Shown here in pieces: positions 43,986 to 55,431 of a stretch of DNA of 64,000 bases. Both the position numbers and the translations under genes were made by a program. The stretch covers positions 1-64,000 of the forward strand of contig CM054117.1 in NCBI GenBank assembly GCA_028673005.1, read 5' to 3'. Position 1 is the first letter of the stretch; each line of letters starts with the position of its first letter. The DNA comes from Tanypteryx hageni (lineage: Eukaryota; Arthropoda; Insecta; Odonata; Petaluridae). Under the pieces are notes generated by a model. It ran no database searches. It worked only from the letters and a program-made list of their open reading frames with translations, and was not told the origin of the DNA.

Positions 43986-46354
43986 TTAGCGGAGGTTGAG
44001 GCCAGGCGGAGAGAAAGAGTCGAGAAGATGGATATGTGCTAGTTCCCAGTGTCGGAGAAGGGGGGCAGGAGTGTCATAGGGTAAAGCGCGAATAATCCTA
44101 ACATTGTAGCAACTATTAAAGGGAACATTGTGGGTATTAGCATGTAATGCAACTGGGAGGGGGCGTCTGAGAGAAACGCTATTCCGGTGACCGTTCATTC
44201 GGATGTTTAACGGATTGCTGGTGAGGCCTACGTAAAACGCGGGACAAAGGGTGCAGGTAAGGAGGTAAATGACGTTACGGGTGGTGCAGTTGCTTCTGGA
44301 GGTGATGGGGTAGGTGATGTTGGTGGAGGGACTCGAGAAAGAAGATGATGGTAGGTGGATAGGGCAAGTGAGGCAGCGAGGTTTTCCGCAGGGGTGGGAA
44401 CCTATTGCAAGAAGCGTGGTAGAAGTGGGAAGATCCTTCCTCCACAAGATATTTCCCAAATTTGGGGGCCGGCGGAAGGAGAGGAGCGGAAGATTGGCAA
44501 AAAGGTTGATAAAGAGGGACTGATGGGAGGAAGAGGTAAGAATTGGGTGGGCAGCATGAAGGATTGTTTTGAGAGCTTCGTGGATACCAGGATGGAAAAG
44601 TGTCGTAAGAGTGAGTGGAGGGGTAGATGCAGGAATAGTGGGTGTGTGAGGATGAGATCCAATGTGGGTAGGCGTCATCACCCTATGGATCTGTTCGTGG
44701 ACCAAGACTGGAGGGTAACCACGTTTGAGAAGAGCATCCTCGAGGACAGAGTAATACTCTAGAAGGGATGCTCTATCGGAACAAAGCCTCCATCCTCGAC
44801 GAGCAAGGGCATAGGGGATAGAGGTTTTGGTATGAAGGGGATGGCAGCTATCAAAGTGGAGGTATTGGAGGCTGTTGGTGGGTTTGATGTGAACACAGGT
44901 GCGGATTTGGCTGTCTTGAAGGTAAAGATCGACATCCAGGAATGTGATGTGGGAGGTAGAGGATTGGTGGGTGAAGGACAGTGAAGGATGGGAGGAGAGA
45001 CTGCGAGAGAAAGGAAAGGAGAGAGTCAGGTCCATGCGTCCAAATGAGGAAGACATCGTCGATGTATCTCAGCCACAAAAGTGGTCTGAGTGGAACGTTG
45101 AGGAAGAGTCTTTCCCATTCTCCAAGGTAGCAATTGGCGTATGTAGGCGCCATTCGGGTGCCCATCGCAGTGCCTCTAATTTGAAGGTAGTGACGACCAT
45201 CGAAAGAGAAGTTGTTCAATTTGAGCACCATTGCTGCCAAGTCTAATAAGAAATGGGAGGAAGGTCTTGCGTCGGGTGGTCTTGAGTCCAGGAGTTTACT
45301 AAGGGCAGAGAGTCCATCATCGTGGGGGATGTTTGTGTAGAGGGAACAGACATCGATAGTGGCCAAAATGGTATTGGGTGGGAGAGGAAAGGGGAGGTGT
45401 TTGAGACGTTTGAGAAAGTGGTTAGTGTCTTGGATGAAGGAAGGGAATTGACGAATGAGAGGTTGTAGGTGGGAGTCAACGAAGGCGGAGATGCGTTCTG
45501 TAGGGGAATTAAAGCTGGCAACAATGGGGCGGCCGGGGATGTTGGGTTTATGGATTTTAGGGAGAAGGTAGAATGTGGGTGTGCGGGGTTTGTTGGGGAT
45601 CATTAGAGCAATGGCGGAATCGGAAAGGCCTTCCTGTTTGCCTGAGGAATGAAGATAGGACGAAATTTGGTAGGAGTGGTGGTCTGTGGGGTTGGAAGTA
45701 AGGTGATGGTAAGAGGTTTCGTCAGAAAGTTGGCGCTCGGCTTCCTCGTTATATTTGGCGCGATCCATCACAACCGTGGTGGTGCTTGTCGGCAGGGAGG
45801 ATGATGATATGGTCAAGATGTTTGAGTGTGGAAATGGCATGCCTTTCACGTCTGGTAAGATTATCTGTATGGTCGATAAGATCGGAAAAGTTAGGTTGGG
45901 AGATTCTGGAAAGGATATAATTGAGGTATTGTTCGACCGGGTGTAGGGAAGGAAGGGTGGGTGGAATGTATTGGGAAGGAGGTTTGAAGATGGAAAAGGT
46001 AGGTGGGAGGCCGGGAGGGAGTTTTGGGTTGGCAGAGGTGAGAGAGTCTTCTTTGGGAGGGTTAGTTTTTAGACGTAGTGTGCATGCAAAGGACTGGACG
46101 TCGGCAAGGAGGCGAAAATGATCAAATTTGGTGGTGGGACAAAAGGAAAGGCCGCGTGAGAGGAGTTCATTCTCGGCAGGGGTAAGTACGTGGGAGGAAA
46201 GGTTCAAGACTTCATCTGGTTGGCAAGATGAAGAGGTGGTGGCAGGAGTGTGCGAAAAATATGAGCGCTTCAAAGGTTTGCGGGTTAGGAAAGTGTGGGT
46301 CTTTTTCAGGATATGAAGTGATGGTGGCGTTGGGAATCCCAGGAGTTTGACCAA
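43986..46354 (-). pseudogene. PLE reverse transcriptase / GIY-YIG protein, two frameshifts
   Basis: Minus-strand frames 45749-46354 (N-terminal, ends at IIILPADK), 44851-45849 (RT) and 43986-45056 (C-terminal) together cover one protein. The RT frame has FYLLPKIHKPNIPGRPIVAS, TIDVCSLYTNIPHDDGLSAL (motif A), GTAMGTRMAPTYANCYLGEW (motif B) and LRYIDDVFLIW (motif C, YIDD). The C-terminal frame has HITFLDVDLYLQDSQI, a Cys cluster CGKPRCLTCPIH, and the nuclease NVIYLLTCTLCPAFYVGLTS plus NIRMNGHRNSV. Frame changes lie near 45790 and 44990. Three frames covering a complete protein suggest a fairly young, recently inactivated copy. Confidence 0.85.
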
Positions 46355-46566
46355 TGAGTGGCGGGGAAGGAGGTGGTTTGTTGACCTCGCCAGCTGTTAT
46401 GAACGGAAGGGGAAGACCAAGTTTGAGGTGCCGGACGCAAAGCAGAGAGAGTTTACGGAGAAGTCTGTTGCGATGTGCGGTGATATCATTAGCCGCTTGA
46501 AGGAAAGCGGCACGAAGGTCGGATATGGATTGCGAAGAATGACGAAGATAAAGAACGAGAGATTTA

Positions 46567-46737
46567 CAATATATATATATATATATATTCAGAATAACGT
46601 TGATTTTGAAACCAGGAGGTCAAAAAGTGAAAAAAAAATATTTACTATTATTTAAAACGTTTTACAATTTTCTCGTACTGCTTCTTATACTAAATCGTAA
46701 TTCTTACATCGCTGATTTTGAATAAAAATTATAAATA
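46567..46737. other. AT-rich spacer after PLE
   Basis: (TA)n at 46569-46588, then AT-rich DNA with no gene. Confidence 0.5.
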
Positions 46738-46968
46738 CAGTCATCTCTGCGAATTTGCTCTAATGAGATTAATCGGTAAAAGCTGTTTGTAAAATGTAAA
46801 CTTTTACATATGCAAGTTTGCTCTTATGCGATTTCATTCCCGGCACTTTAACCTATCAAAGCACAAATTTCATCTTTGCGGAGGTCCCGGGGTTATTTTT
46901 ACTACGCAATTTTCTATAGGTCGGCATCTTACATGAATGCAACTATCGCGTAATAGCAGAGATGACTG
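46738..46968. mobile_element. 231-bp pogo/Tigger-type MITE with TA target duplication
   Basis: TA, then CAGTCATCTCTGC at the left end, and GCAGAGATGACTG then TA at the right end: a perfect 13-bp inverted repeat with TA on both sides. No coding capacity. CAG-initial termini and TA duplication are the pogo/Tigger signature. Confidence 0.9.
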
Positions 46969-47239
46969 TACACATCGATCGCACGAAAGAATTACAGTCA
47001 ATCACGAGGACCAACAAATTGTGCATCCACTCATTGCTATAATTGTGAGATAATCTCCTCAAAAACTGGCACCCTTCCTTGACAGTCACGGTGAGTCATT
47101 TCCCTTCTGCCTAGATAAGGAGTAAGGACCATCATTAAGAAGGTTTGTTTTGTTTCCCTTTCCACTCGCTCCTCAAGAGGCTTCTCCCATTTGGGTGTCT
47201 GGCGTGGAAAGGAGTGGAAGGAGAGTAAGACGTAAAGGC

Positions 47240-47362
47240 AAGATAAAATGCGCTCAGTTCGCAACGCAAGTGTGTTATAGCAGAAGTAAACTTTTAGAAA
47301 AAATGGAGAAATTACTGTCGCTATGGGTGGATGACAAGGATCGAAAAAACATTCCCTTGACT
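47240..47362 (+). pseudogene. Tigger-type transposase, N-terminal fragment before hAT insertion
   Basis: In frame it reads KLLEKMEKLLSLWVDD, KDRKNIPLTQ, where it is cut by the hAT element. After the insertion the frame resumes with IAITDKTKSIFEELKIKE. Together these give the CENP-B-like DNA-binding domain (LLxxWxxDKxxxxIPLTQxxIxxKA) of Tigger-type transposases. Upstream frame is open but too degraded to place the start. Confidence 0.75.
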
Positions 47363-47623
47363 CAGGGTTCGGCAAACTTTTGGGACGGAAGAGCCAAACC
47401 TGTCCCTCGCAACAATTTAAAAATTATTCGAGAGCCATAACTATATTTTTACAAATAAGGAAAATTTAAAGTAATATTATAACAAGTTATAATATTAATT
47501 ATATCTTTATTAAATGAAGAAAAAATCACAAAAAACTTACTCTCATTGGTTTTAATCAGTGTGAGCAATGAGCTTGCATTTCCTTAGAAAGTTTCTGTAT
47601 GTCCGGTTTGTAACTAGTCGTTT

Positions 47624-49581
47624 TTAATCCAAGTTGGCATCAGTAATTTGGCTCCTCAATTTACATTTAATGAAATTCATGTTAAAAAACGATTGCTCGC
47701 ATAAATATGTAGACCCGAAGATACTGAGAACACCAAATGCCAATTTTTTCAACTCAAGATACGAGTCCGGAAGACTATTCCAAGTATTGAATATCATTGA
47801 GTCTGCCTTCTGTAGGTCTTTTATAGCAGTCTGCTTGTGCTGTGAAATCAGACTGCATTTTTCTTTTTCCAGTTCTTCTATTTCAGTACCGGCCTTGGTA
47901 GAGGGGTGGTTAGCGTGTCTGGCTCCCAACACTAGGGTCGCGGGTTCGAATCCTGCCGAGGGCATGGTTGTATGTGTTCGTCTTTGATAAAGTTATTACG
48001 CTCATTGTAAAAGGCCGTTAACGGCTGTTTATGAGCTGATATAAATAAATAAAAAATAAATAAGACGTACAAATTTGGACCTCCCATAAGTCTTTGCTTG
48101 TCAAGTCCAGCAATTGTATTTCAAAATTAGCTGTGTCAATATCAAACGGAGAAAAATTTAATTCCTTTACATTGGCATTAAGAGGATTTGTAATAAAAGC
48201 TAGAGTCGCTTTATCATTTCTGAATTCCTGAAACCTTTGAAGAAAAGATTCTCTCATGTTTAAAATTGCTGTCTTGAAATAATCTTTGTTAATGAGGGCA
48301 TTGTTTTCTCGGCGATCTTGAGACAAGTTTGGGAAATGAACTAAAGTTCCCCTCTCTAAATCTTCGGCGAACAGAATCAATTTCTTTTCAAATGAAATAA
48401 CTTCTAGCATTGAAAAAGCAGTATTTCCCTTGCCTTGTAATTTACGATTGAGCTGATTCAGTTGTGATGTAACGTCCACCATAAAGTACAATTTTTGCAA
48501 CCACTGATCTTCTGTTAATTCGGGATATTGAACACCCTTGTTGTTGAGGAATAGTTTGATTTCATTTATGCAAGATGCAAAACACTTTAACATGTCGCCT
48601 CTGGAAAGCCATCGAACTCTGTTGTACTGGAGAAGATCTGTATACTCACTCTCCATTTCACTTAGCAACTCTTTAAATTGTCGATGGTTAAGTCCCCTTT
48701 CTATAATGGTATTGGTAATCTTAATTACCAATTCCATAATTTTACCAATTTCTTCTGGAAATGTTTATGCACAAAGAGCTTCCTGGTGGAGTATATAATG
48801 GAAAGTAATCACTTACTGATTTTATTGAGTGGGATATAATTTTTTCCCATGCATTCAAGGACAGCATTTGCCTCTCCACGCGTTTGGCCCTTGAGGGGCA
48901 ATAATCGCAGAAGTTCTTCTCTCGGACCCTCAGATGATATATGGCACACAAAAAGGGAAACTTGGGCTGTGTCCTTGATGTCGCAAGACTCATCTACCGC
49001 AATTGATAAAGCTGAAGCTAATTTAACATCTTCGACTTGTTGGTTGGTCACATTTGAGGACATTTTAGCTGTCCTATCTGCTACTGTTTTGGCAGATAAC
49101 GGTATGTTTTAATGTTATTTAAAATCTCTGCTTTGTTTTTGAAATCCCGAAAAAGTTCTTCAGATGCATTAACAAAACAACATTTCCTGTATTCACCAGC
49201 TATGAATGGTTTTCCTCTCTTAGCGATCTCCTGACTCACTACGAAGCTTGCAATATTAACATTATTGGCAGACTGTATCCAATAATTAAATACAGAACTT
49301 GATTTTTCAATATTTTTCTGAAGTTCTTCAACTGCTCTCTTTTTCGTGTCACCGACAGGATATTTTCTGGCAAATGTGGCATGTTTTGTCGTGAAGTGTC
49401 TCTCCAAATTTGACTTTTTGTTGTGCCCCAGTTTTTCTTGGCAAATAAGACAGGTTGGAAGGCCATCTGAGTTCGAGATAAACGCGAAAGATTCAGTCCA
49501 TTCAGTTTTCAAGTGACAATGCTCATCTATTGTTTGTCTTGGTTTTTTCTTCGTAGCCATGTTGAAAAGCACCCTAAACAA
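47624..49581 (-). pseudogene. hAT transposase (ZBED5/GTF2IRD2/SCAND3-like), broken
   Basis: The N-terminus in 49081-49581 starts about MATKKKPRQTIDEHC and has a BED-like finger LPTCLICQEKLGHNKKSNLE followed by RHFTTKHATFARKYP. The next frame, 48742-49063, has [20 protein letters not shown] (first part of the RNase-H-like fold, Asp present) and [10 protein letters not shown]. Frame 48018-48737 has LLQYNRVRWLSRGDMLKCF (the conserved RVRWLSRG) and QLNRKLQGKGNTAFSM. The C-terminal dimerisation block, KKLAFGVLSIFGSTYLCEQS then FFNMNFIKCKLRSQ, lies at 47624-47880 beyond the SINE. Several frame breaks make it a pseudogene. 49590-50340 is the element's 5' non-coding region. Confidence 0.85.
47890..48062 (+). 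mobile_element. tRNA-derived SINE inserted in the hAT transposase
   Basis: The head has an A-box-like 'ttggtagaggggtggttagcg' region (first 20: tggtagaggggtggttagcg) and a B-box 'gggttcgaatcctgcc' at the right spacing. A unique body follows with 'aaaggccgttaacggc', and the 3' tail is of AAATAAATAAA type. About 170 bp. It splits the last ~100 codons of the hAT transposase, so it is younger than that element. Confidence 0.85.
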
Positions 49582-50397
49582 TATATTTTATTTAACACGT
49601 TATATAAATACATTATATAAAATGAAAATAAAAAGAACTAAGTGATTATTCAAAATAATAAATAACAATAATTCGAAAATATAATAAAAATAAATCTCAC
49701 CAGTAACACGTTTTATTGTAACAGTTGCATGTGAAATAAAACACGCCGCATTAAATCTCCACCGTCAACGTATCTAAATATAATAAAACCAATATTATTT
49801 TTATATATATATATATTTGAAATAATTGCCTTTATAATAATAATAATTGCCAGGTTGCCTTTATCAACAATACCTTGTAACTTGTAGTAAACTTGGATGA
49901 GAAGATTAATGCAGTTTCTGGATGCACCCAGCCAAATGAGAATACTAAGTTGCTGAAACAGCAAAGTGACACGGACTCCACATTCGCGCAACTACACAAA
50001 AAACAACTACACATGCCTCCCCTAGATTCCTCGCTTTCACATTTCGCCATTGCCAATGTTGCCTTGCCCAGCAGAGGGCGCCCGTGCGCTCACTTATTAG
50101 TCACTTGGTTTGGCTGCCCTGCCTACCATGTGCTCAACCATCCCCTCCATTCCCTCTGTATACCCCCTCCACGCTTGCTTTTCCCTCCCTAACATCATGC
50201 TTCGCGCATCTTAGTGCCAAGAAGTTTTGCAAGACCTGTAAAACAAATGAAATCACCATTATGTAAATAAAATCCTTTAAAAATTTTATAAATGAAACTA
50301 TGATAGTTTTATTTTCATTTTCAATTTTACTTCAGAGCCACATGTACCCACCCAAAGAGCTGCATGTGGCTCGCAAGCCGCAGTTTGCCGACCCCTG

Positions 50398-51502
50398 CCT
50401 TGACTCAAATTGCTATCACAGATAAGACAAAGTCAATTTTTGAGGAACTTAAGATAAAAGAGGTTAGTAAAGAGACATTCTTAGGAAACAAGGGCTGGTT
50501 TATGCGATTCAAATCTCGCACTAAGTGCAGTTGCAGCTGCAGCGTAACCTGCAGAGTTTCAGACCATTGTGGAGGAGGGTGAATATCCTCCTCATCTCAT
50601 TTTTAATGTTGATGAGACAGGCCTGTATTGGAAGAAACTGCCTTCACGAACTTTTATCGCCCGTGAAGACAAGTCTGCATCAGGTTTTAAGGCTGCAAAA
50701 GACAGGCTAACACTTTTGCTAGGTGCCAATGTCTCTGGTACTTTAAAATTAAGGCCAATGTTGGTGTACCATTCGAAGATGCCTCGCACTTTCAAAGGTC
50801 TCAACAAAGCCATGTTGCCAGTCTACTGGAAGTCAAATAGAAAGGCTTGGGTAACTCAAGAAGTCTTCTTGGATTGGTACGTCAACTATTTTTGCCCAAC
50901 TTTGCTCCATTTTTGTCATGAGAATGACTTGCCAACCAAAGCCCTTCTTCTCTTGGGCAATGCCCCTGGCCATCCAATAAACCTAGCAGAAGTCAGAACA
51001 CCTCTGGATGTCAGAGTCGTTTCCCTGCCTCCTAACACCACGTCACTTTTGCAACCAATGGACCAAGGTGTAATAGCGACCTTTAAAGCCTATTATCTCC
51101 GAAACACCTTCAAAGAAATGCTGAGAGTTTTGGAAAGTTCAGACAAAACCGTAAAGGATTATTGGTGCTCATTCGACATTTCTGCCAGAATTTGTTTACT
51201 TCGCAGGATTCCAACCAGTGGGGAACGTCATAGATGACGTAAGAAGACTTGCACAAGAGGTGGGCTTGGACGAAGTGACAGATGAAGATGTAACAGAACT
51301 TTTGGAAAGTCATGGGCGGCCTCTTTCCAATGAAGACTTAGAAGAATTGGCCGCACAACTGGGCCAAAGGGAAGAGGAGGAAAGAGAGGAAGAAGAACTT
51401 GCTATACGTGAAATGAAGACAATCGATCTCCAGCGCATCCCCTCACACATAGATAAACTCACTGATGAGCTGACGACAGTCCACACTGCATGCTTCCTTT
51501 AA
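50398..51502 (+). pseudogene. Tigger-type transposase, remainder after hAT insertion, catalytic residue lost
   Basis: After KTKSIFEELKIKE the frame reads FLGNKGWFMRFKSR (end of CENP-B-like domain). A break follows. The main frame 50569-51237 then has LIFNVDETGLYWKKLPSRTF (first Asp), KDRLTLLLGANVSGTLKLR, KAWVTQEVFLDWY, ALLLLGNAPGHP (the family has DNAPGHP, so the second catalytic Asp is Gly here) and LLQPMDQGVIATFKAYY (third Asp). The C-terminal part is in another frame at 51218-51502: VTEDDVTELLESHG-like DVTELLESHGRPLSNEDLEE and a Glu-rich tail. Missense loss of a catalytic Asp plus two frame breaks mean an inactive copy. Confidence 0.85.
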
Positions 51503-51795
51503 AAAACGTTACGATCCTCAACCAGGGACTTCGTCAGAGAATTAATGCTGCTTCATTACGCCATTGCCGGTTGTAAGTGTACGAAATATATTTCTTAAAT
51601 TCCCGTTATTATATTTACGTTATTTCAGAGCTTTAAATGCAATGCCATTATATTACTCGTCAATGTTTGGGTGCCGGGAACGCATGTCATTGACTTCCCA
51701 TTGATTTACATTATAAAATCGTTTCAATTTATGCCGATTCCGATTACGCCGGTTCGTCCAGGAATGCATCCCCGGCGTAAATCGAGGGCTACCTG

Positions 51796-52589
51796 TATAT
51801 ATATACACATACACACACACACGTGTATAGGTATGTTTTTTATGTACAAAATGAAAACAATTTTTGGCTAGCAATAAATATTATTAAATATTACGATGGC
51901 ATTCTTTATCACTTAGACAATTACATTATTTGTAAACAATCCGGTTCAGTTACAGATATCTATGATAAACAAAACGGTTAATTCCATTAAAAGTAAAGGT
52001 TCATTCTTTTAAGAAAATCTTACATAAATACCTATATTTATAATGTTTCCCTTGCCATTCGCACTTTCACAAACAGTTGAACTGATCTGATATTGCGGAT
52101 TGCTCAAAATACTCTCTCGGAAGCTTTGTATATTTTTGCAATTGATTTACTGTGGTAACATGAATTATGAGCTAATTAAAACTGCATCACATTTAAAATT
52201 CTTTTACACTTCGATGATTCTACAATTACTATGCTTTCTTTGTGATATCTACGATGACATAATTAAAAATTATCGAGATGAGAGGCAATAAATGCATTAA
52301 TTATCCTCTATACAGAAATGTCTGGAAATTCCTTCCAAAAGCACGACGGATTATTTCACTTACTTAGGATATGCAGTTGAGGGATTGTACCAAAACATTC
52401 TCCATTTTACATTAAATATTTTGATAGTTATTTACATATCTAATGAAATCGTTGGGATAAGAATTATCATATTTGATGACAGAGATTCAGCGATGATGAT
52501 GAACTAAAAGAGGCAGTGCATTTGTGGCTCGTTGCACAGCCGAAATCATTCTTTTTTGAAGGTATATGGGAGCTTCCTAGAAGGCGGAA
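51796..52589. other. AT-rich DNA between two nested transposon groups
   Basis: A (TA)/(CA) patch at 51796-51825, then AT-rich sequence with no gene or repeat recognised. Confidence 0.5.
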
Positions 52590-52966
52590 TCTTTGTATAC
52601 AAAAGGAGGGGAATTATGTAGAAAAATAAGTCTTCATGAGAATGCAGGAGTTCCCTTACATCATCTGCATTCATTTCCAAGTTTAGGTGCCTTTCCATTG
52701 AATGAACTTCTTCAATCATTGTCTCAGGAGTCTCCTCAAAGCCCTGAAAGTCTGAGAGAAATTAGGGGCACAGTTTACTCCATGCTCCATTCATTCCTTT
52801 GTCTTTCCAGCAGCTGCCAGTGTGTCTCACAGCATCAAGGACATAGCAGTTCTTCCAGAACAATTTGAGGCTTAGGGTCTCATTTTTGTCAGTAGCAGCT
52901 ATGGTCTGAGCTATAGTCTTCTTGACATAATATGACTTGAAAGGGAGGCTGTGTTCGGAGGCAAAA

Positions 52967-55045
52967 CAGGGACGTAACTAGACTTTTATTCTTGGGGGGG
53001 TAAAGGAGGGCCAATGAAAATTGAGGGGGGGGGGGGCAGGGTAATTTTCAGTATTTCCAAAATAAACGAGAGAATGGCGAAACTAGTTAAATTTTAATTG
53101 CGGAATATATTTATTTTTCATGAGGATTGAATAATTTTAGAATAACAAATCTTTTTCATTGAATAGTTCATGAAAAGATGATATATAAAGCAATAAATAT
53201 GTTTTGCTTCATCTTAGGTATACTTTACAGATTAATTATGGCTATGCATTTTGGATGAATATAAAGATCGATCAATGCTTAGGAAACTTACGTTATATTT
53301 GGAATTTGGTCTGATAATAGAATTAGATGGGGAAAGAAAATCAACACATTTTTGTATTCTATTTTCAAAGATCAGACATTTTCTTATCGAATTATAAAGA
53401 CTGAAATTTTTATTACATTATGTGAGATTTATACATTGTAAACTCTTGAATTTATTTTTAAAAACAACTTTATTACTTTAGAAAAAAGATTTTACATTTT
53501 TATAAAAAAAAAAGATAATTCTAATTCCTCCGAAAATGTTGTCATAATGACGGATTTTAATCTACTACAGAAATGAACACATTTCAATTGCATTAAGTAC
53601 CTAATGTGAAATGTATTTTTGATATTTCTGAATTGTTTGTGAATCTTGCGTGTAATTCCTGTACTATTTTATCTAACACAGGAATATAAATTTGGGTACG
53701 AATTTTATCTTTCGTATTAACATTTCGTTGAAAATTATTTTCCTCCGTATTTACATAATTTGCATATTTAGTACAAAATTTGGAAATTCTATTAGAATTT
53801 TCATTATTTGGAATATTAATGTTATTATTATTAGCAATTTTTAGTGATTCTTTGTAAATTTGGTTAAAGTTCAAAGCAGAGTTTTGATCAGATCTCACGT
53901 TCAAGAAAAACGTCTCCAAAGACTGTATTAACATTAATGAATTCGTTAAATCTGAAGTGACGCTTTGCAAGATATCGCTAACAGATTTGAGTTTTCGCAG
54001 TATTTCCATAAACATACACAAGTTAAATACAAATTGAAAATCAATTGCATCGAGCAAACGATTGGCTCCCGCTTCATTTGAAATTACATTCAACAAGACT
54101 AATACGGCCTCAAAAGTATTTTTCATTGTCGAACATGCAGATGCCTGAGCTGTCCATTGGGTAAAACAAATTCTTTTTAGTTCCTGCAATTTGCTATTCG
54201 GGTTAATATCCCTTTGTAGCTTTATAAATCGCGCATGTACAGCTGATCCTGAAAAAAAGACATACAATTCCTCCAACACAGGAAAAAACACGTCTACATG
54301 TTTTACGTTTTTGCAAACATCGACGATCACGAGATTCAGCCTGTGATTGAAACAGTGTACATATATACAATGAGGTACTTCATCTCGAATTAATTTTTGT
54401 ACTCCATTCAATCTACCGCTCATAACGCTTGTGCCATCGTATGTTTGTGAAACGCAATTAGCAAATATTTCTTTAATATAAGAAAACAGTGTGCTTGCAT
54501 TAAGGTACTCCGCTTGTTTATAGCCTAAGAATCGTTCAAATACTGTACAATCTAAAAAATATCTAATTACAACCGACAGTTGTTCACTCTTGATTCACTT
54601 TGATTCGTCTACCATAATGGAAAAATGCTCTACTTGGTTAATTTGATCCTTTATTTGTCGAATCACCAAATCCGACATTATTTTCAAAATTTCATTTTGA
54701 ACTAAAGGACTAGTATATTTGGCATTTTTTGGACCATCGAGAAATTTTTTTTACTATATCGGAATGTTCAGATAGGATGTTTAAAATTTCGAGAAAATTT
54801 CCTCTATTTAAACTTTGGTCAAATTCATCATTTCCCCGCTGAGCTATATTTTGCATTGCTGTAAATCTTAATACCTGACAAATAATTCTTAAATATTGCC
54901 TATTTTCACTTACTTGGCTAGAATGAGCATGATTCAACGAGGAAGTTACAGATGCATTATTTTTTGACATTACCTTTTGCATTACCTTTCACACTTTTTA
55001 TGAGAATCACTAGGGGGCCTGAATACCCCCTTAGTTACGTCCCTG
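52967..55045 (-). mobile_element. hAT element 2, complete with TIRs and 8-bp target duplication
   Basis: Left terminus CAGGGACGTAACTAG, right terminus inward CAGGGACGTAACTAAGG, a perfect 14-bp inverted repeat. The target duplication AGGCAAAA is perfect at 52959-52966 and 55046-55053. About 2.08 kb. It carries a ZMYM1-like transposase on the minus strand. A poly-G run at 53022-53037 lies just inside the left end, mirrored by a poly-C run at the right end. Confidence 0.95.
53593..54982 (-). pseudogene. hAT transposase, ZMYM1-like (DUF4371 type), N-terminally truncated and broken
   Basis: Frame 54710-54982 has RFTAMQNIAQRGNDEFDQSL then NRGNFLEILNILSEHSD, the LPLRGHDE...NRGNFLELL motif of DUF4371 hAT proteins. 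The next segment (about 54430-54700) encodes FSIMVDESK, then a stop, then SEQLSVVIRYFLD and ANCVSQTYDGTSVMSGRLNG (the C..Q.YDGAsvMsG motif, Asp present). It runs into frame 53593-54423 with HCFNHRLNLVIVD (CxxH: HCxNHxLNL) and later TQWTAQASACSTM (the conserved RW block reads QW). The TTF/MYM zinc-finger N-terminus and the dimerisation end are missing. Confidence 0.85.
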
Positions 55046-55431
55046 AGGCAAAAACACCACTTTAAGCATTTAATACAAGTGTGCTGAAATGAGTGACTGA
55101 CCTGTGGCATCGTCAAGCAATGCCTTGAAATCCAAATTATTATTATTGCTATATGTTACCGCAGCAGGGCAAAAATGCTGCACAAACCATTTTTGAAAAA
55201 GCAGCCTCGCGACCCAAGCCTTGGTTTTCGATTTCCAAATCACAGTCAGTTTACTCTTTACTAGTCCCTTAAAGGCTCTGGGATTTTCACTGTTATAAAC
55301 AAGCAAGGGTTTCAATTTAATATCTCCAGCATTATTGCCCCCTAAACGCAAAGTTAGTCTGTTCTTTGCAATATTAAATCCAGGCATTCTCCTTTCTTCC
55401 GCTGCAGTGTAGGTTTTGAGACGAAACTGTC

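Larger units (their letters stand above)
43640..46566 (-). mobile_element. Near full-length Penelope-like element (EN+ PLE), TA-family relative
   Basis: Both ends lie in TATATATA (43612-43632 and 46569-46588). The 3' end on the minus strand carries a hammerhead-like core (43780-43808) and the conserved terminal blocks 'gtgagtgtccgctgggc', 'acaccttgttgcca' and 'ccttttcttttcctttag'. The body encodes an RT and a GIY-YIG domain. The terminal repeat is clearly related to copies A-D but is a distinct subfamily. The 5' terminal repeat was not identified. Confidence 0.85.
47363..50397 (-). mobile_element. hAT element 1, complete with TIRs and 8-bp target duplication
   Basis: Left terminus CAGGGTTCGGCAAACTTTTG, right terminus (inward) CAGGGGTCGGCAAACTGCGG. 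The target duplication CCTTGACT is perfect at 47355-47362 and 50398-50405. The element is about 3.0 kb and encodes a BED-finger transposase on the minus strand, interrupted by a SINE and by frame breaks. It sits inside a Tigger transposase gene. The 8-bp duplication and CAG-initial repeats are diagnostic of hAT. Confidence 0.95.
46990..51795 (+). mobile_element. Tigger/pogo element interrupted by a hAT element (outer element, left end unresolved)
   Basis: The right terminus reads 'tcgagggctacctg' then TA at 51796, i.e. inward CAGGTAGCCCTCGA, a classical Tigger-type end. The left terminus was not found and may have been lost near the 231-bp MITE. The transposase gene is split into 47270-47362 and 50398-51502 by the hAT element at 47363-50397. 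The left boundary given is approximate. Confidence 0.7.

Noticed and set aside
44944..46316. Plus-strand frames opposite the PLE
   Set aside because: Shadows of the minus-strand PLE protein, which has clear RT and GIY-YIG motifs.
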